NCBI GenBank assembly: GCA_023666125.1
Contig: JAMPCN010000001.1
Coordinates: forward strand, 141,030 to 191,725
From: Bacillus sp. (in: firmicutes)
GTDB lineage: Bacteria; Bacillota; Clostridia; Lachnospirales; Lachnospiraceae
Reading direction: 5' to 3'
Length of the DNA: 50,696 bases
Below the pieces are notes generated by a model. The model was not told where the DNA came from, did not search any database, and saw nothing but the letters and a program-made list of their open reading frames with translations. Positions within the stretch are counted from its first letter, which is position 1. The number at the start of each line of letters is the position of its first letter. The translations under genes and the position numbers were made by a program. This document shows positions 42,444 through 50,696 of this stretch, in pieces.

Positions 42444-43802
42444 ATGAAATTTCTTGATTTACTGCGGATGAGCAGCAGTAACCTTTGGAAAAGAAAAGTC
42501 AGGACAATTTTAACGGTCCTGGGCGTTGTTATCGGCGTCGCTTCCATTGTGGTTATGATTTCCTTAGGACTGGGACTGAGCCGTTCTCTGTTGGAGGAGT
42601 ATGAATCGTACGGAAGCGTGACGCAGATTTCGGTCTATGAGTCCTACTATTATGGCGGCGATAGTTCACAGGAGGAAAAAAGACTGGATGATGAACTGAT
42701 TGAGACAATTTCGCGTATGGACCATGTCAAGGCGGTTTATCCTGTGTTGGAAACGAATGTGATTGCCAAATGCGGCGCGTATCAAAATCAATATTTGATG
42801 CTGCGAGCTATGCCGATTGAAGCGTTAGAAGGGCTTAACATGGAAGTGGGCGATGGCAGTCTGCCGTCAGCGTCGGACAGCGAGCTTAAGTTTTTTTATG
42901 GCAGCCAGAATTTACAGGACTTTACTAATGCCAGAGGGGACGGTTATTACAGCACCGGGGAACTGCCGGATATTGATTTGATGAATGACCCTGTTTTTGT
43001 AATATTCGACAGGGACGCGTATTGGAATGCGCAGTATCCGTCAGAGAGCGGGACGGCAGTCGCGCCGCCGAAAAAATATATGATTGAGACATGCGGCATA
43101 GAGAAGACGTCGGAAGAGGGATGGACGAACTGGGGATGGTATACGTTCTGCGATATTGAGAAGCTGATTCCGGAATTGAAACGCATTTTCAAGAATAAAG
43201 TGATTCCCGGGCAGCCCTCGACGAAAACGGGCAAACCGTATAAGGAGATTTTTTATAACCAGTTAGTCGTGGATATCGACAGTATGGACAATGTGACCAC
43301 GGTGCAGGCGTTGATTAACGAGATGGGATATCAGGCGAACAGCAATGCGGAGTGGATAGAATCCGAGCAGAAAACGCTTGGCTATGTGCAGATGGTTTTA
43401 GGCGGTATCGGCGCGGTGTCTTTGTTCGTAGCGGCAATCGGCATTACCAACACGATGATGATGTCGATTTATGAAAGGACAAAAGAAATCGGCGTTATGA
43501 AAGTATTAGGATGCGACTTGCGCAATATCCGTTCCTTATTTTTACTGGAAGCGGGATTTATCGGCTTTATCGGAGGCATTATCGGACTGGCGTTAAGCTA
43601 TACGCTTTCCATTGTGATTAATAAGCTGGCGGCGGGTGCGGACGGCGGTATGATGATGACGGGGTCGTCTATTTCCTATATTCCGCTGTGGCTTGCCGGT
43701 CTGGCTTTGGTTTTTGCAGTGCTGGTCGGTATGCTGGCAGGATTTTTCCCGGCGCTTCGCGCCATGCGCCTTAGCCCGCTGGCGGCAATTCGTACGGAAT
43801 AG
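42444..43802 (+). CDS. ABC transporter permease, MacB/FtsX family
   Basis: A 452-residue permease with the MacB plan: one helix near the start (RTILTVLGVVIGVASIVVMISLGLGL, about 20-45), a large outer domain (about 50-300) and three helices at the end (about 310-340, 365-390, 410-440). The KEIGVMKVLGCDLRNIRSLFLLEA coupling loop and closing PALRAMRLSPLAAIRTE are family marks. Start at 42444 follows AGAAAGGA; a TTG seven codons upstream is less likely. It works with the ATPase at 39890 and the exoprotein at 40650. Confidence 0.93.
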   Translation: MKFLDLLRMSSSNLWKRKVRTILTVLGVVIGVASIVVMISLGLGLSRSLLEEYESYGSVTQISVYESYYYGGDSSQEEKRLDDELIETISRMDHVKAVYPVLETNVIAKCGAYQNQYLMLRAMPIEALEGLNMEVGDGSLPSASDSELKFFYGSQNLQDFTNARGDGYYSTGELPDIDLMNDPVFVIFDRDAYWNAQYPSESGTAVAPPKKYMIETCGIEKTSEEGWTNWGWYTFCDIEKLIPELKRIFKNKVIPGQPSTKTGKPYKEIFYNQLVVDIDSMDNVTTVQALINEMGYQANSNAEWIESEQKTLGYVQMVLGGIGAVSLFVAAIGITNTMMMSIYERTKEIGVMKVLGCDLRNIRSLFLLEAGFIGFIGGIIGLALSYTLSIVINKLAAGADGGMMMTGSSISYIPLWLAGLALVFAVLVGMLAGFFPALRAMRLSPLAAIRTE

Positions 43803-43885
43803 GAACTTCGTATAGTAAAATAACCTTTCTTTGGACATACTAGAAAAGCAGAATGCTAAAAGGTATGTTTAAAGGAGGTTTTTTT

Positions 43886-45205
43886 ATGGAAAAAATGCTG
43901 CGCATTGTGGAAGTACATGCAAGGGAAATATTGGATTCCCGCGGGAACCCTACCGTGGAGGCGGAAGTGACGGTGGAAAAAGAGCCGGGCGGATACCGGG
44001 TAACAGGAAGAGCCGCCGTGCCAAGCGGCGCGAGTACGGGGCGGTTTGAAGCAGTGGAGCTTCGGGACGGAGAAACCCGCTACTTTGGGCTGGGAACGAC
44101 CAAGGCGGTAGGAAACGTCAATACCAAGATACGGGAGGCAATCCTTGGAATGAACGCGTTAGAGCAGGGGATGATTGACCGTATTTTAATCGACCAGGAC
44201 GGAACCGAGAATAAGAGTAATTTGGGAGCCAATGCGATGTTAGGCGTATCCATGGCGTGCGCCAGAGCTGCCAGCCAGGCTCTCGCCATACCGTTATACC
44301 GATATCTTGGCGGGGCGCATACGAGACTTTTGCCGGTTCCCATGATGAATATTTTAAACGGCGGCAAGCACGCGGATAATACCGTGGATTTTCAGGAGTT
44401 TATGATTATGCCGGTACAGGCGGAAAGTTTTTCGGACGGTCTTAGAATCTGTGCGGAAATCTATCATAATCTGAAACAAATATGCAACCAGAGAGGGCTT
44501 TCCACAGGGGTCGGAGACGAGGGCGGATTTGCCCCGTCATTATCGGATGCTATAGAAGTATTGGAGTTAATTGTTGATTCCGTTAAGGCGGCGGGCTATA
44601 CGCCGGGGCAGGATATTAAGATTGCCATGGACGCGGCGGCAAGCGAACTGTATGATGAAGCATCCGATACTTATTATTTTCCGGGAGAATCACAGATGCG
44701 GGGTGAGGAAATCAGAAGAAGCGCGTCCGAGATGGTTGCTTACTATGAGAATCTCGTAGAACGGTTTCCGATTATTTCCATTGAAGACGGTCTGTTTGAA
44801 GATGACTGGGATGGATGGCAGCTTTTGACGAAAGCGCTTGGAGAAAAAATCCAGCTTGTCGGCGACGATCTTTTTGTAACCAATACAAAGCGTCTGGACG
44901 CGGGTATTAAATTACAGGTGGCAAATGCGATTCTTATCAAGGTAAATCAAATCGGTACGGTATCGGAGGCGATGGAGGCGATTGAGATGGCGCATAAAAA
45001 CGGATATAAGGCGGTCATATCCCACCGTTCCGGTGAAACGGAGGATACGTTTATCGCAGACCTTGCCGTGGCGGTAAACGCAGGCCAGATTAAGACGGGC
45101 GCGCCCTGTAGAAGCGACCGTATCGCCAAGTATAACAGGCTGCTTCGGATTGAGGAGGAGCTTGGAAACGTGGCGTGTTATAAGGAGCCGTTTAATAAAA
45201 TATAG
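43886..45205 (+). CDS. eno: Enolase
   Basis: A 439-residue enolase converting 2-phosphoglycerate to phosphoenolpyruvate. [16 protein letters not shown] at the start, [17 protein letters not shown] (loop), [63 protein letters not shown] and [18 protein letters not shown] are all there. AAAGGAGG lies right before 43886, which fixes the start; the longer frame from 43853 is not needed. No partner glycolytic gene is adjacent. Confidence 0.97.
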   Translation: MEKMLRIVEVHAREILDSRGNPTVEAEVTVEKEPGGYRVTGRAAVPSGASTGRFEAVELRDGETRYFGLGTTKAVGNVNTKIREAILGMNALEQGMIDRILIDQDGTENKSNLGANAMLGVSMACARAASQALAIPLYRYLGGAHTRLLPVPMMNILNGGKHADNTVDFQEFMIMPVQAESFSDGLRICAEIYHNLKQICNQRGLSTGVGDEGGFAPSLSDAIEVLELIVDSVKAAGYTPGQDIKIAMDAAASELYDEASDTYYFPGESQMRGEEIRRSASEMVAYYENLVERFPIISIEDGLFEDDWDGWQLLTKALGEKIQLVGDDLFVTNTKRLDAGIKLQVANAILIKVNQIGTVSEAMEAIEMAHKNGYKAVISHRSGETEDTFIADLAVAVNAGQIKTGAPCRSDRIAKYNRLLRIEEELGNVACYKEPFNKI

Positions 45206-45215
45206 AAATTATCGC

Positions 45216-45282
45216 TTGACTTTTTTGGGCATAATCAATATACTGAAAGTAGGGTAAGTAGGGATAATACTACTTTCCCTAC
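45216..45282 (+). promoter_or_regulatory. Promoter and 13-bp inverted-repeat operator of the toxin-antitoxin pair
   Basis: TTGACT (45216-45221), 17 nt, TATACT (45239-45244). Just downstream GTAGGGTAAGTAG (45249-45261) and CTACTTTCCCTAC (45270-45282) form arms with 12 of 13 pairs around an 8-nt centre, covering the transcription start. Autorepression by the AbrB-type antitoxin, alone or with its toxin, is expected. Confidence 0.78.
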
Positions 45283-45302
45283 ATATGCAGGAGGTCAAGG
45301 CA

Positions 45303-45575
45303 ATGAACTCATTGATTGTGGATAGTGCAAAGGTGATGTCAAAAGGGCAGATTACTCTGCCGAAAGAAATCAGAACCAAATTGGGCGTTAATACCGGAGA
45401 CAGAGTTACTTTGATATGTGAAGGAGAGCAGGTGATTATGATGAATGCAGCTGTATATGCAATGAAAATGTTTCAGAAAGATATGGAAGGAGAGTGGGAG
45501 AAAGGTGGTTTAACATCGGAGGAAAGTATTGACGAAATTGTGAAAGAAGTGAGGAATGAAATAGAAGGAAGATGA
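45303..45575 (+). CDS. AbrB/MazE-type antitoxin
   Basis: A 90-residue protein. Residues 4-50 are a swapped-hairpin SpoVT/AbrB domain (SAKVMSKGQITLPKEIRTKLGVNTGDRVTLI), and the acidic helical tail (about 55-90) would wrap the toxin. AGGAGG (45289-45294) is 8 nt before the ATG at 45303. Its stop overlaps the toxin start by 4 nt, the usual coupling of antitoxin and toxin. Confidence 0.9.
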   Translation: MNSLIVDSAKVMSKGQITLPKEIRTKLGVNTGDRVTLICEGEQVIMMNAAVYAMKMFQKDMEGEWEKGGLTSEESIDEIVKEVRNEIEGR

Positions 45576-45979
45576 AAATACTGATAGACAGCAATATTCT
45601 GATATTGGCAGTATACAATCCCAGGGGTACTCCCTACAAGGCGTTTTTAAAAGCGGTTGCGTATCCCAATAAGGGAATTATCTGCGAGCAGAATGTGAAA
45701 GAGGTACATAGGATTTTTCGTAGGAAATTTCCTGATAAATTATATTCATTAGAACGGTTTCTATTAAGTGCGCTTATGGCAATGGAACTGGTGGATATGC
45801 CAGAAACAGAGATTGATGATGAGCAAATGATACGCGACCCGTCGGACAGACCAATTTTACGGGCGGCAGTGAAAGCGCATGCGGATATTCTTTTGACCGG
45901 AGATAAAGATTTTTTAGAAGCTAATATTACAAATCTTAAAGTTATGACAGCGTCAGATTTTCTAAATTCTAATATATAA
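45572..45979 (+). CDS. PIN-domain toxin (putative ribonuclease)
   Basis: A 135-residue PIN protein of the kind annotated as a toxin-antitoxin toxin component. Acidic residues for the metal site are D6 (LIDSN), E44 (NVKEVHRIF), D92 (RDPSDRPIL) and D111/D113 (LLTGDKDF), all intact, so it should be active. It would cleave RNA when freed from the antitoxin. The preceding partner is AbrB-like, a common mix with PIN toxins. Confidence 0.9.
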   Translation: MKILIDSNILILAVYNPRGTPYKAFLKAVAYPNKGIICEQNVKEVHRIFRRKFPDKLYSLERFLLSALMAMELVDMPETEIDDEQMIRDPSDRPILRAAVKAHADILLTGDKDFLEANITNLKVMTASDFLNSNI

Positions 45980-46120
45980 TCAGAATTGATAATCTAAATA
46001 AGTTTTCCCTTTAAAAAACTCATGAAATATATTTATATAATTACAATTAGACATCAGATTCCATATAGTGTATGATTAGGTAATAGGACATAATAAGGTG
46101 ATTTTAGGTGATAACTTTCC

Positions 46121-47614
46121 ATGGGTGAAAAAGAAACTATGTTTATTGTTAAAACCAACAAAGCACAATACGAATACGATATTCATTCTCTTGTTAAGGC
46201 GTTTTACCCGGAAAAGGATGTCAGGGTATTAACGCCTGCTTCTGTTGTAAAAGACAAAACGATATTGGAGCGCCCGCCGGCAATACAGATTACTTTTTCC
46301 CCGGACAGTGTGGAACTGCAGTTTGGAAATGCAAAAGAAGCAGCCGGAAATTACATATGGAACAAGATACAGGATGGGAATGCAGATGATAAAAGTGCAG
46401 ATGATAAAAATGCGTTCAAGCGTTTTCTCTACACTTCTTTACGGGAAGAGACGGGTCTCTCTCTCCCCTGGGGCAATCTTACGGGCATCCGCCCGACGAA
46501 GATTCCTATGGCATTGTTAGAGCAGGGAAAAACAGATGAGGAAATCTATACGCATTTAAGAAATGAGCATTTTGTCAGCAGGGACAAAGCTTTGCTGAAT
46601 ATAGAAATAGCGAAACGGGAAATGGAAATCTTACGACCGCTCCACTATGAAAACGGCTACAGCTTATACATAGGGATTCCTTTTTGCCCGACGACCTGTC
46701 TGTACTGTTCCTTTACCTCTTTTCCCATCAGCTTGTGGAAGGAGCAGGTTTCAAAATATCTGGATGCGCTGGAAAAGGAAATCGATTTTATAGCAAAGCT
46801 TTACAAGGATAAAACGCTGGATACGGTGTATATCGGCGGCGGTACGCCTACGTCGTTGTCGGCGGGTGAACTGGACAGGCTTTTATCCAAAATAAAGGCG
46901 TCTTTTAATTTTGCCACGGTGCAGGAATTTACGGTAGAGGCGGGGCGCGCAGACAGTATCACGAAAGAAAAACTGGATGTACTGTATCGACACGGCGTTA
47001 CAAGAATTTCAGTCAATCCGCAGACGATGAAGCAGGAGACGCTTAAGTTTATCGGCAGGCAGCATACGGTAGAACAGGTTATAGATGCTTTTCATATGGC
47101 AAGAGAAGTCGGCTTTGACAATATCAATATGGATATGATTCTCGGACTGCCCGGTGAAAAAGAAGAGGACGTAAAGGCGAGCATCAAGGCGATAGAAGCA
47201 TTATCGCCGGACAGCCTGACCGTACATTCTCTGGCTGTGAAAAGAGCGTCAAAGCTGTCGCAGTGGATTCTGGAAAACGGCATAGATGGTTTACATAACA
47301 CAGACGAAACGATGAAAATCGCCGAAGAGGGCGCAAGGCGGATGGGGATGTCGCCGTATTATCTGTACAGACAGAAGAATATGTCCGGTAATTTTGAAAA
47401 TGTCGGCTATGCCAAAGAGGGAAAATACGGTATTTATAACATTTTAATTATGGAGGAAAAGCAAAGTATCATTGCGCTTGGCGCGGGAACGGTGACAAAG
47501 AGGGTTTACGGCGACGGGCGCATTGAGCGGTGCGACACGGTGAAGGATGTTTCGGGGTATATCCGGAGAATCGATGAAATGATTGAGAGGAAACGAAAAC
47601 TTTTGAGAGATTGA
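46121..47614 (+). CDS. hemZ: Coproporphyrinogen III oxidase-like radical SAM protein HemZ
   Basis: A 497-residue HemN/HemZ-class radical SAM protein. An N-terminal domain of about 165 residues is particular to HemZ. The 4Fe-4S motif CPTTCLYC (C189, C193, C196) follows YIGIPF, and then TVYIGGGTPTSL, TVEAGRADSI, RISVNPQTM, NINMDMILGLPGE and the HemN-type C-terminal part (SPYYLYRQKNMSGNFENVGYA). It may decarboxylate coproporphyrinogen III without oxygen, but HemZ homologues are not all proven oxidases. AGGTGA lies before the start. The gap upstream (45980-46120) shows nothing clear. Confidence 0.92.
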   Translation: MGEKETMFIVKTNKAQYEYDIHSLVKAFYPEKDVRVLTPASVVKDKTILERPPAIQITFSPDSVELQFGNAKEAAGNYIWNKIQDGNADDKSADDKNAFKRFLYTSLREETGLSLPWGNLTGIRPTKIPMALLEQGKTDEEIYTHLRNEHFVSRDKALLNIEIAKREMEILRPLHYENGYSLYIGIPFCPTTCLYCSFTSFPISLWKEQVSKYLDALEKEIDFIAKLYKDKTLDTVYIGGGTPTSLSAGELDRLLSKIKASFNFATVQEFTVEAGRADSITKEKLDVLYRHGVTRISVNPQTMKQETLKFIGRQHTVEQVIDAFHMAREVGFDNINMDMILGLPGEKEEDVKASIKAIEALSPDSLTVHSLAVKRASKLSQWILENGIDGLHNTDETMKIAEEGARRMGMSPYYLYRQKNMSGNFENVGYAKEGKYGIYNILIMEEKQSIIALGAGTVTKRVYGDGRIERCDTVKDVSGYIRRIDEMIERKRKLLRD

Positions 47615-47648
47615 AAGGGGTTTTGCAGTACGTCAAAGCAGAAGAAAG

Positions 47649-48542
47649 TTACACAATCCCCGGCATCTTACTCAATTCCATCATAAACTTTTCCGACGCC
47701 TTGGACAAAATCTGATATTTTTTCCATATGATGCTCATGCCGCTTTCTCTTTTGGGGAAAAGCGGGCGAAAACAGAGATTGCTGCTGCCGGAAGTGTTGA
47801 TTATTTTATCAAAGCCGATAGCATAGCCCAAACCCTCCTCGACCATTAAAGAAGCGTTAAAGAGCAGGTTATAAGTGGCGGTAATTTCCATTTCCGATAA
47901 TTCGCAGCCCAGCCATTTAGCCAGTTCGCTGTTTCCCTGTTCCTGCTGCGATATAATCAACGGTTTATCCAGCAAATCCTTAGGGGTAATGGAATCCTTT
48001 CCGGCAAGGGGAGAATCGCGCCTCATCAAAACGCCCCAAATATCTTTATAGGGCATTTCTATAGAGTGATATCTTGTCTGGTCTACCGAACCGAATATAA
48101 TACCGAAATCAATTAATCCTTTCTCTAACTGCTCCAGCACAAATCCGGCGTTTCCGCTGGCAATGTGGTAGTGAATGCCCGGATAGGTTTCATACAGGCT
48201 GCGGGCAGTCTTGGCAATCAGGCGGACGGCCTCCGTTTCACCTGTTCCAATATAAACGTCGCCGACCACGACCTGGTCGGAAAGCGTAATTTCCTTTTCT
48301 GTTTTTTGTACTAAGTTCAGAATTTCCTCCGCCCTTTTGCGTAAAATCATCCCTTCTTCCGTAAGGGTAACTTTTCTGGAACCCTTTGTTCCCCGGATTA
48401 AAAGCTGTTTTCCTAATTCTTCTTCTAAGCCCTTTATCTGTGTGGAGAGTGTCGGCTGGGAAAGATGCAGGGAGTCCGCCGCCCGGACAATACTTTGTTC
48501 CCTTGCAATGGCTAGAAAATATTGAAGTACACGCAGTTCCAT
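47649..48542 (-). CDS. LysR-family transcriptional regulator
   Basis: A 297-residue LysR protein. The N-terminal helix-turn-helix (LRVLQYFLAIAREQSIVRAADSLHLSQPTLSTQIKGLEEELGKQLLIRG) is followed by the linker helix and a two-lobed effector domain (about 90-297). It is divergent from the lipoprotein hydrolase/ABC genes and is probably their regulator. The minus-strand promoter and a LysR-type dyad lie in the shared gap. It is convergent with hemZ. Confidence 0.94.
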   Translation of the reverse strand: MELRVLQYFLAIAREQSIVRAADSLHLSQPTLSTQIKGLEEELGKQLLIRGTKGSRKVTLTEEGMILRKRAEEILNLVQKTEKEITLSDQVVVGDVYIGTGETEAVRLIAKTARSLYETYPGIHYHIASGNAGFVLEQLEKGLIDFGIIFGSVDQTRYHSIEMPYKDIWGVLMRRDSPLAGKDSITPKDLLDKPLIISQQEQGNSELAKWLGCELSEMEITATYNLLFNASLMVEEGLGYAIGFDKIINTSGSSNLCFRPLFPKRESGMSIIWKKYQILSKASEKFMMELSKMPGIV

Positions 48543-48612
48543 CTGGTATCGTTCCTTTCGTTTTGTGTTTTGCTCAGGCGTTTCGCAATTACCTGTTTAT
48601 TATGTTTTGTAC

Positions 48613-48656
48613 AGTATAGCATGAGTTTGTATAGGTTTCAACTATACATATGTATA
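48613..48656 (-). promoter_or_regulatory. LysR promoter with overlapping LysR-type dyad and palindrome
   Basis: On the minus strand TTGAAA (48636-48641) and TATACT (48613-48618) are 17 nt apart. TATAG (48630-48634) and CTATA (48642-48646) flank this -35, giving a T-N11-A dyad for autorepression. A 14-bp perfect palindrome TATACATATGTATA (48643-48656) follows on the side of the divergent gene and could be a second half of the site. Confidence 0.65.
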
Positions 48657-48668
48657 AAGTATAAGTAT

Positions 48669-48697
48669 TTGTTATTTTTGATGCGGATTACTATAAT
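48669..48697 (+). promoter_or_regulatory. Promoter for the lipoprotein hydrolase gene
   Basis: TTGTTA (48669-48674), 17 nt, TATAAT (48692-48697), 33 nt before the start at 48731 and just downstream of the palindromic LysR sites, as for a LysR-activated gene. Confidence 0.6.
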
Positions 48698-48730
48698 GAA
48701 ACTGAAAATGGAGATGAGGAGGAAATGTTT

Positions 48731-49771
48731 ATGCGAAAGGCTGTCTTTTGTGCGGCGGCTGTTTTCGTTGCCATATCATTTATCGGCTGCGGAAATAAAG
48801 TGGCAGAGAATATCATTTCGACAAGTGAAATTGTGAAACTGGAAAAAGACTTTTCTGCCGTCCGCTATGAGGGTGACTACGGATTTGATGAATTTCTTCT
48901 GCAAGGCGGCGCTTCTTCCGATAAAGAAGTGGTTGAATTTTTAATGGATAATCTGCTTTCCGGCATAGACCTGGCATTTATGGAAAGCCCGTATGGATGC
49001 AGTACGATTGCGGTACAGACTGCGGAGGGAAAATCATTATTCGGCCGTAACTTTGACTGGAATCATTGTGAAGCTATGGCGGTTTTATCCTATCCCGAAA
49101 ACGGATACGCATCCATTTCCACTGTGAATGTAAATTTTATCAGTCAGGGCGGCATAGTCGGCATGGCGCTTAAAGAAGATGAAATAAAAACGATTGCCGC
49201 CTTATATGCGCCTTTGGACGGCATGAATGAAAAGGGGCTTGCAGTGTCCGTCAATATGATTCAGGATTCGGCAACGATTGAGCAGGATACGGATAAGCCT
49301 GATATTACAACGACGACTGCAATCCGCTTATTGCTTGATAAGGCGGCTACGGTAGATGAGGCTTTAGAACTGCTTGGACAGTACGATATGCACGCATCCA
49401 AGGGTATGATGGTTCATTTTGCCATAGCGGACGCCGAGGGAGGAAGCGTGGCGGTTGAATATATAGACAATGAAATGGTGGTAATAGAAACGCCGGTTTT
49501 AACCAATTTTTATCTTGCCGGGGGAGAAAAGAACGGAATCGGAACGGCACAGTCCCATACCCGCTATGATATGCTGATGGAACGGTTGGAGCAAAGTGAA
49601 ACAATGAGCGAAGATGATGTACGGGATGCACTAAACAGCGTGAGCAAGGGAAACTTTGGCGAGTTTGAATCCACGGAATGGAGCATTGTATTTAACCAGA
49701 CGGACGGACAGGCGGCCTATTATCATCGTGAAAACTATGAACAGGAATACGTGTTTACGATTCATGAGTAA
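48731..49771 (+). CDS. Lipoprotein of the linear-amide C-N hydrolase (choloylglycine hydrolase/C45-like) family
   Basis: A 346-residue exported protein. The signal peptide ends in a lipobox (SFIGC, lipid Cys C20), so it is tethered on the outer face of the membrane. The hydrolase core begins at YGCSTIAVQ, where C90 would be the nucleophile after removal of a roughly 69-residue propeptide. FGRNFDW (R106, D109) and GLAVSVNM match the Arg/Asp and Asn of the bile salt hydrolase at 12836-13813. Substrates in this superfamily are acyl amides: bile salts, penicillin V, N-acyl amino acids or homoserine lactones, or peptides. GAGGAGG (48716-48722) favours the ATG at 48731 over 48725. An ABC transporter follows 53 nt later. 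Confidence 0.85.
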   Translation: MRKAVFCAAAVFVAISFIGCGNKVAENIISTSEIVKLEKDFSAVRYEGDYGFDEFLLQGGASSDKEVVEFLMDNLLSGIDLAFMESPYGCSTIAVQTAEGKSLFGRNFDWNHCEAMAVLSYPENGYASISTVNVNFISQGGIVGMALKEDEIKTIAALYAPLDGMNEKGLAVSVNMIQDSATIEQDTDKPDITTTTAIRLLLDKAATVDEALELLGQYDMHASKGMMVHFAIADAEGGSVAVEYIDNEMVVIETPVLTNFYLAGGEKNGIGTAQSHTRYDMLMERLEQSETMSEDDVRDALNSVSKGNFGEFESTEWSIVFNQTDGQAAYYHRENYEQEYVFTIHE

Positions 49772-49824
49772 GAAATGCCGTTGGTTTTAACGAATTGTAC
49801 GGCGAATAAAAAGGAGGCGGCTGT

Positions 49825-50586
49825 ATGAAAGAAATATTGCTTTCCGCAAAAGGGCTGTGTAAACAGTTTTCTCAGGGAGCGGATAAAGAACAGGTTTTAA
49901 AAAATATTGACGTGGATATTTATGCAGGCGATTTTACCGTGATTATGGGTTCGTCCGGGGCGGGAAAATCTACCCTGCTGTATGCTTTAAGCGGTATGGA
50001 TGACATTACGGATGGAAAAGTGCTATATAAGGGAGCGGAAATCAGCAGATATAAAGAGCGGCAGATGGCGATTCTGCGCTCCCGTGAGTTTGGGTTTGTA
50101 TTTCAGCAGACACTCTTAGTCAGTCATTTAAGCCTGTTTGAGAATGTGGCGGTAGCAGGATATCTGGATTCCGAAAAAAGAACAAAAGATGTGCGCGAAA
50201 AAGCGGAAAAACTGCTAAAACAGATGGATATAGAAAAGGCGAAAGACAGGCTTCCCCGTGAGGTTTCGGGCGGAGAGGCGCAGCGGGCGGCAATCGCCAG
50301 GGCGGTTATCAACGGGCCGGGGCTTTTATTTGCGGACGAACCGACAGGGGCTTTAAATAAACGGAATACGGACGAGGTGCTTTCGCTTTTGACAAGACTT
50401 GCCGATAACGGGCAGAGTATTTTAATGGTAACGCATGATATAAAAGCGGCAATCCATGGAACGAGGATTTTATATTTGGAAGACGGACAAATACTGGATG
50501 AGATGGTAATGGGCATATACCGCGCGGAGGAAGCAAAAGACAGGGAAAAGAAGTTAAGTGACTGGCTGGCTGCGTTATCATGGTAA
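49825..50586 (+). CDS. ABC transporter ATP-binding protein (BceA-like)
   Basis: A 253-residue ATPase with Walker A GSSGAGKST, Q-loop FVFQQTLLVSHLSLFENVAVAGYL, signature VSGGEAQRAAIARAV, Walker B LLFADEPTGALN and LMVTHD. ADEPTGALN is common in Bce-type antimicrobial-peptide transporters and related FtsX systems. A permease gene begins 50 nt downstream. An AAGGAGG site precedes the start. The unit likely belongs with the lipoprotein hydrolase under LysR control. Confidence 0.94.
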   Translation: MKEILLSAKGLCKQFSQGADKEQVLKNIDVDIYAGDFTVIMGSSGAGKSTLLYALSGMDDITDGKVLYKGAEISRYKERQMAILRSREFGFVFQQTLLVSHLSLFENVAVAGYLDSEKRTKDVREKAEKLLKQMDIEKAKDRLPREVSGGEAQRAAIARAVINGPGLLFADEPTGALNKRNTDEVLSLLTRLADNGQSILMVTHDIKAAIHGTRILYLEDGQILDEMVMGIYRAEEAKDREKKLSDWLAALSW

Positions 50587-50636
50587 AGCCATTCTTCCGG
50601 GTTGGTGGAAATAATTCAGAGAAAGGTAAAAATAAA

Positions 50637-50696
50637 ATGGAAATTAGAACATTATGGCTGGCGGAGCGTAAGCGGCATAGGGGAAGTTTAATCGGG
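50637..50696 (+). CDS. ABC transporter permease, N-terminal fragment
   Basis: Twenty codons are visible (MEIRTLWLAERKRHRGSLIG) before the window ends. A basic cytoplasmic start like this is common in FtsX-type permeases, and the gene follows an FtsX-type ATPase. AAAGG (50622-50626) is 10 nt upstream. Confidence 0.6.
   Translation, partial: MEIRTLWLAERKRHRGSLIG

Noticed and set aside
1-50696. CRISPR array, prophage, insertion sequence with transposase, rRNA or tRNA
   Set aside because: I saw no regularly spaced repeats, no transposase, integrase or phage structural genes, and no conserved RNA gene segments. A tRNA scan could still overturn this.

Overview
The window looks like a chromosomal segment from a motile, anaerobic, gut-type Clostridia, most likely Lachnospiraceae. 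This rests on strong GGAGG-type ribosome binding sites, near-consensus sigma-A promoters, a moderate-GC coding style, three chemoreceptors, c-di-GMP proteins, oxygen-independent enzymes (HemZ, a radical SAM protein with a flavodoxin), a bile salt hydrolase-like enzyme, and BlaI/M56, YtrA-type and WYL regulators. The family call is inference from gene content; no rRNA or tRNA is present to test it.

Layout. 1-3.1 kb: a cut-off membrane sensor, a GH25 lysozyme, then an HxlR regulator divergent from a flavodoxin/radical SAM pair. 3.1-11.8 kb: a signalling block with two six-TM chemoreceptors, one cytosolic CZB chemoreceptor, a GGDEF protein, a TSUP transporter, and an aminotransferase whose leader carries a structured 125-bp insert between 10-bp direct repeats. 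12-13.8 kb: rhamnulose-1-phosphate aldolase plus bile salt hydrolase. 13.9-20.8 kb: a head-to-tail run of a response regulator fused to a (p)ppGpp synthetase domain, glycogen debranching enzyme and trpCFBA, closed by a strong terminator. 21-30.5 kb: a WYL regulator, DinB-like and HD proteins, a BlaI repressor with an M56-M23 fusion protease, MecA with an esterase, a DEAD-box helicase and a YgjP-type peptidase. 30.6-35.9 kb: a TPR membrane protein, gpmI, and an EAL protein with a degenerate GGDEF. 36-45.2 kb: a YtrA-type GntR/ABC operon with a 12-bp perfect palindromic operator, a MacB/FtsX-type ABC operon with a large anchored exoprotein, and enolase. 45.2-50.7 kb: an AbrB/PIN toxin-antitoxin pair, hemZ, a LysR regulator divergent from a lipoprotein Cys-hydrolase, and the start of a Bce-type ABC transporter.

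How the parts relate. Three themes recur. Nucleotide second messengers: GGDEF, EAL and an alarmone synthetase under apparent phosphorelay control. Cell-envelope sensing and remodelling: GH25, BlaI with M56-M23, and three ABC systems each beside a regulator or exoprotein. Central metabolism: enolase, GpmI, glycogen debranching and tryptophan synthesis. The most unusual items are the REC-SYNTH fusion and its apparent cotranscription with glgX-trpCFBA, the M56-M23 fusion behind a 19-bp dyad promoter, and the insert in the aminotransferase leader. I saw no CRISPR array, complete insertion sequence, prophage, tRNA or rRNA.
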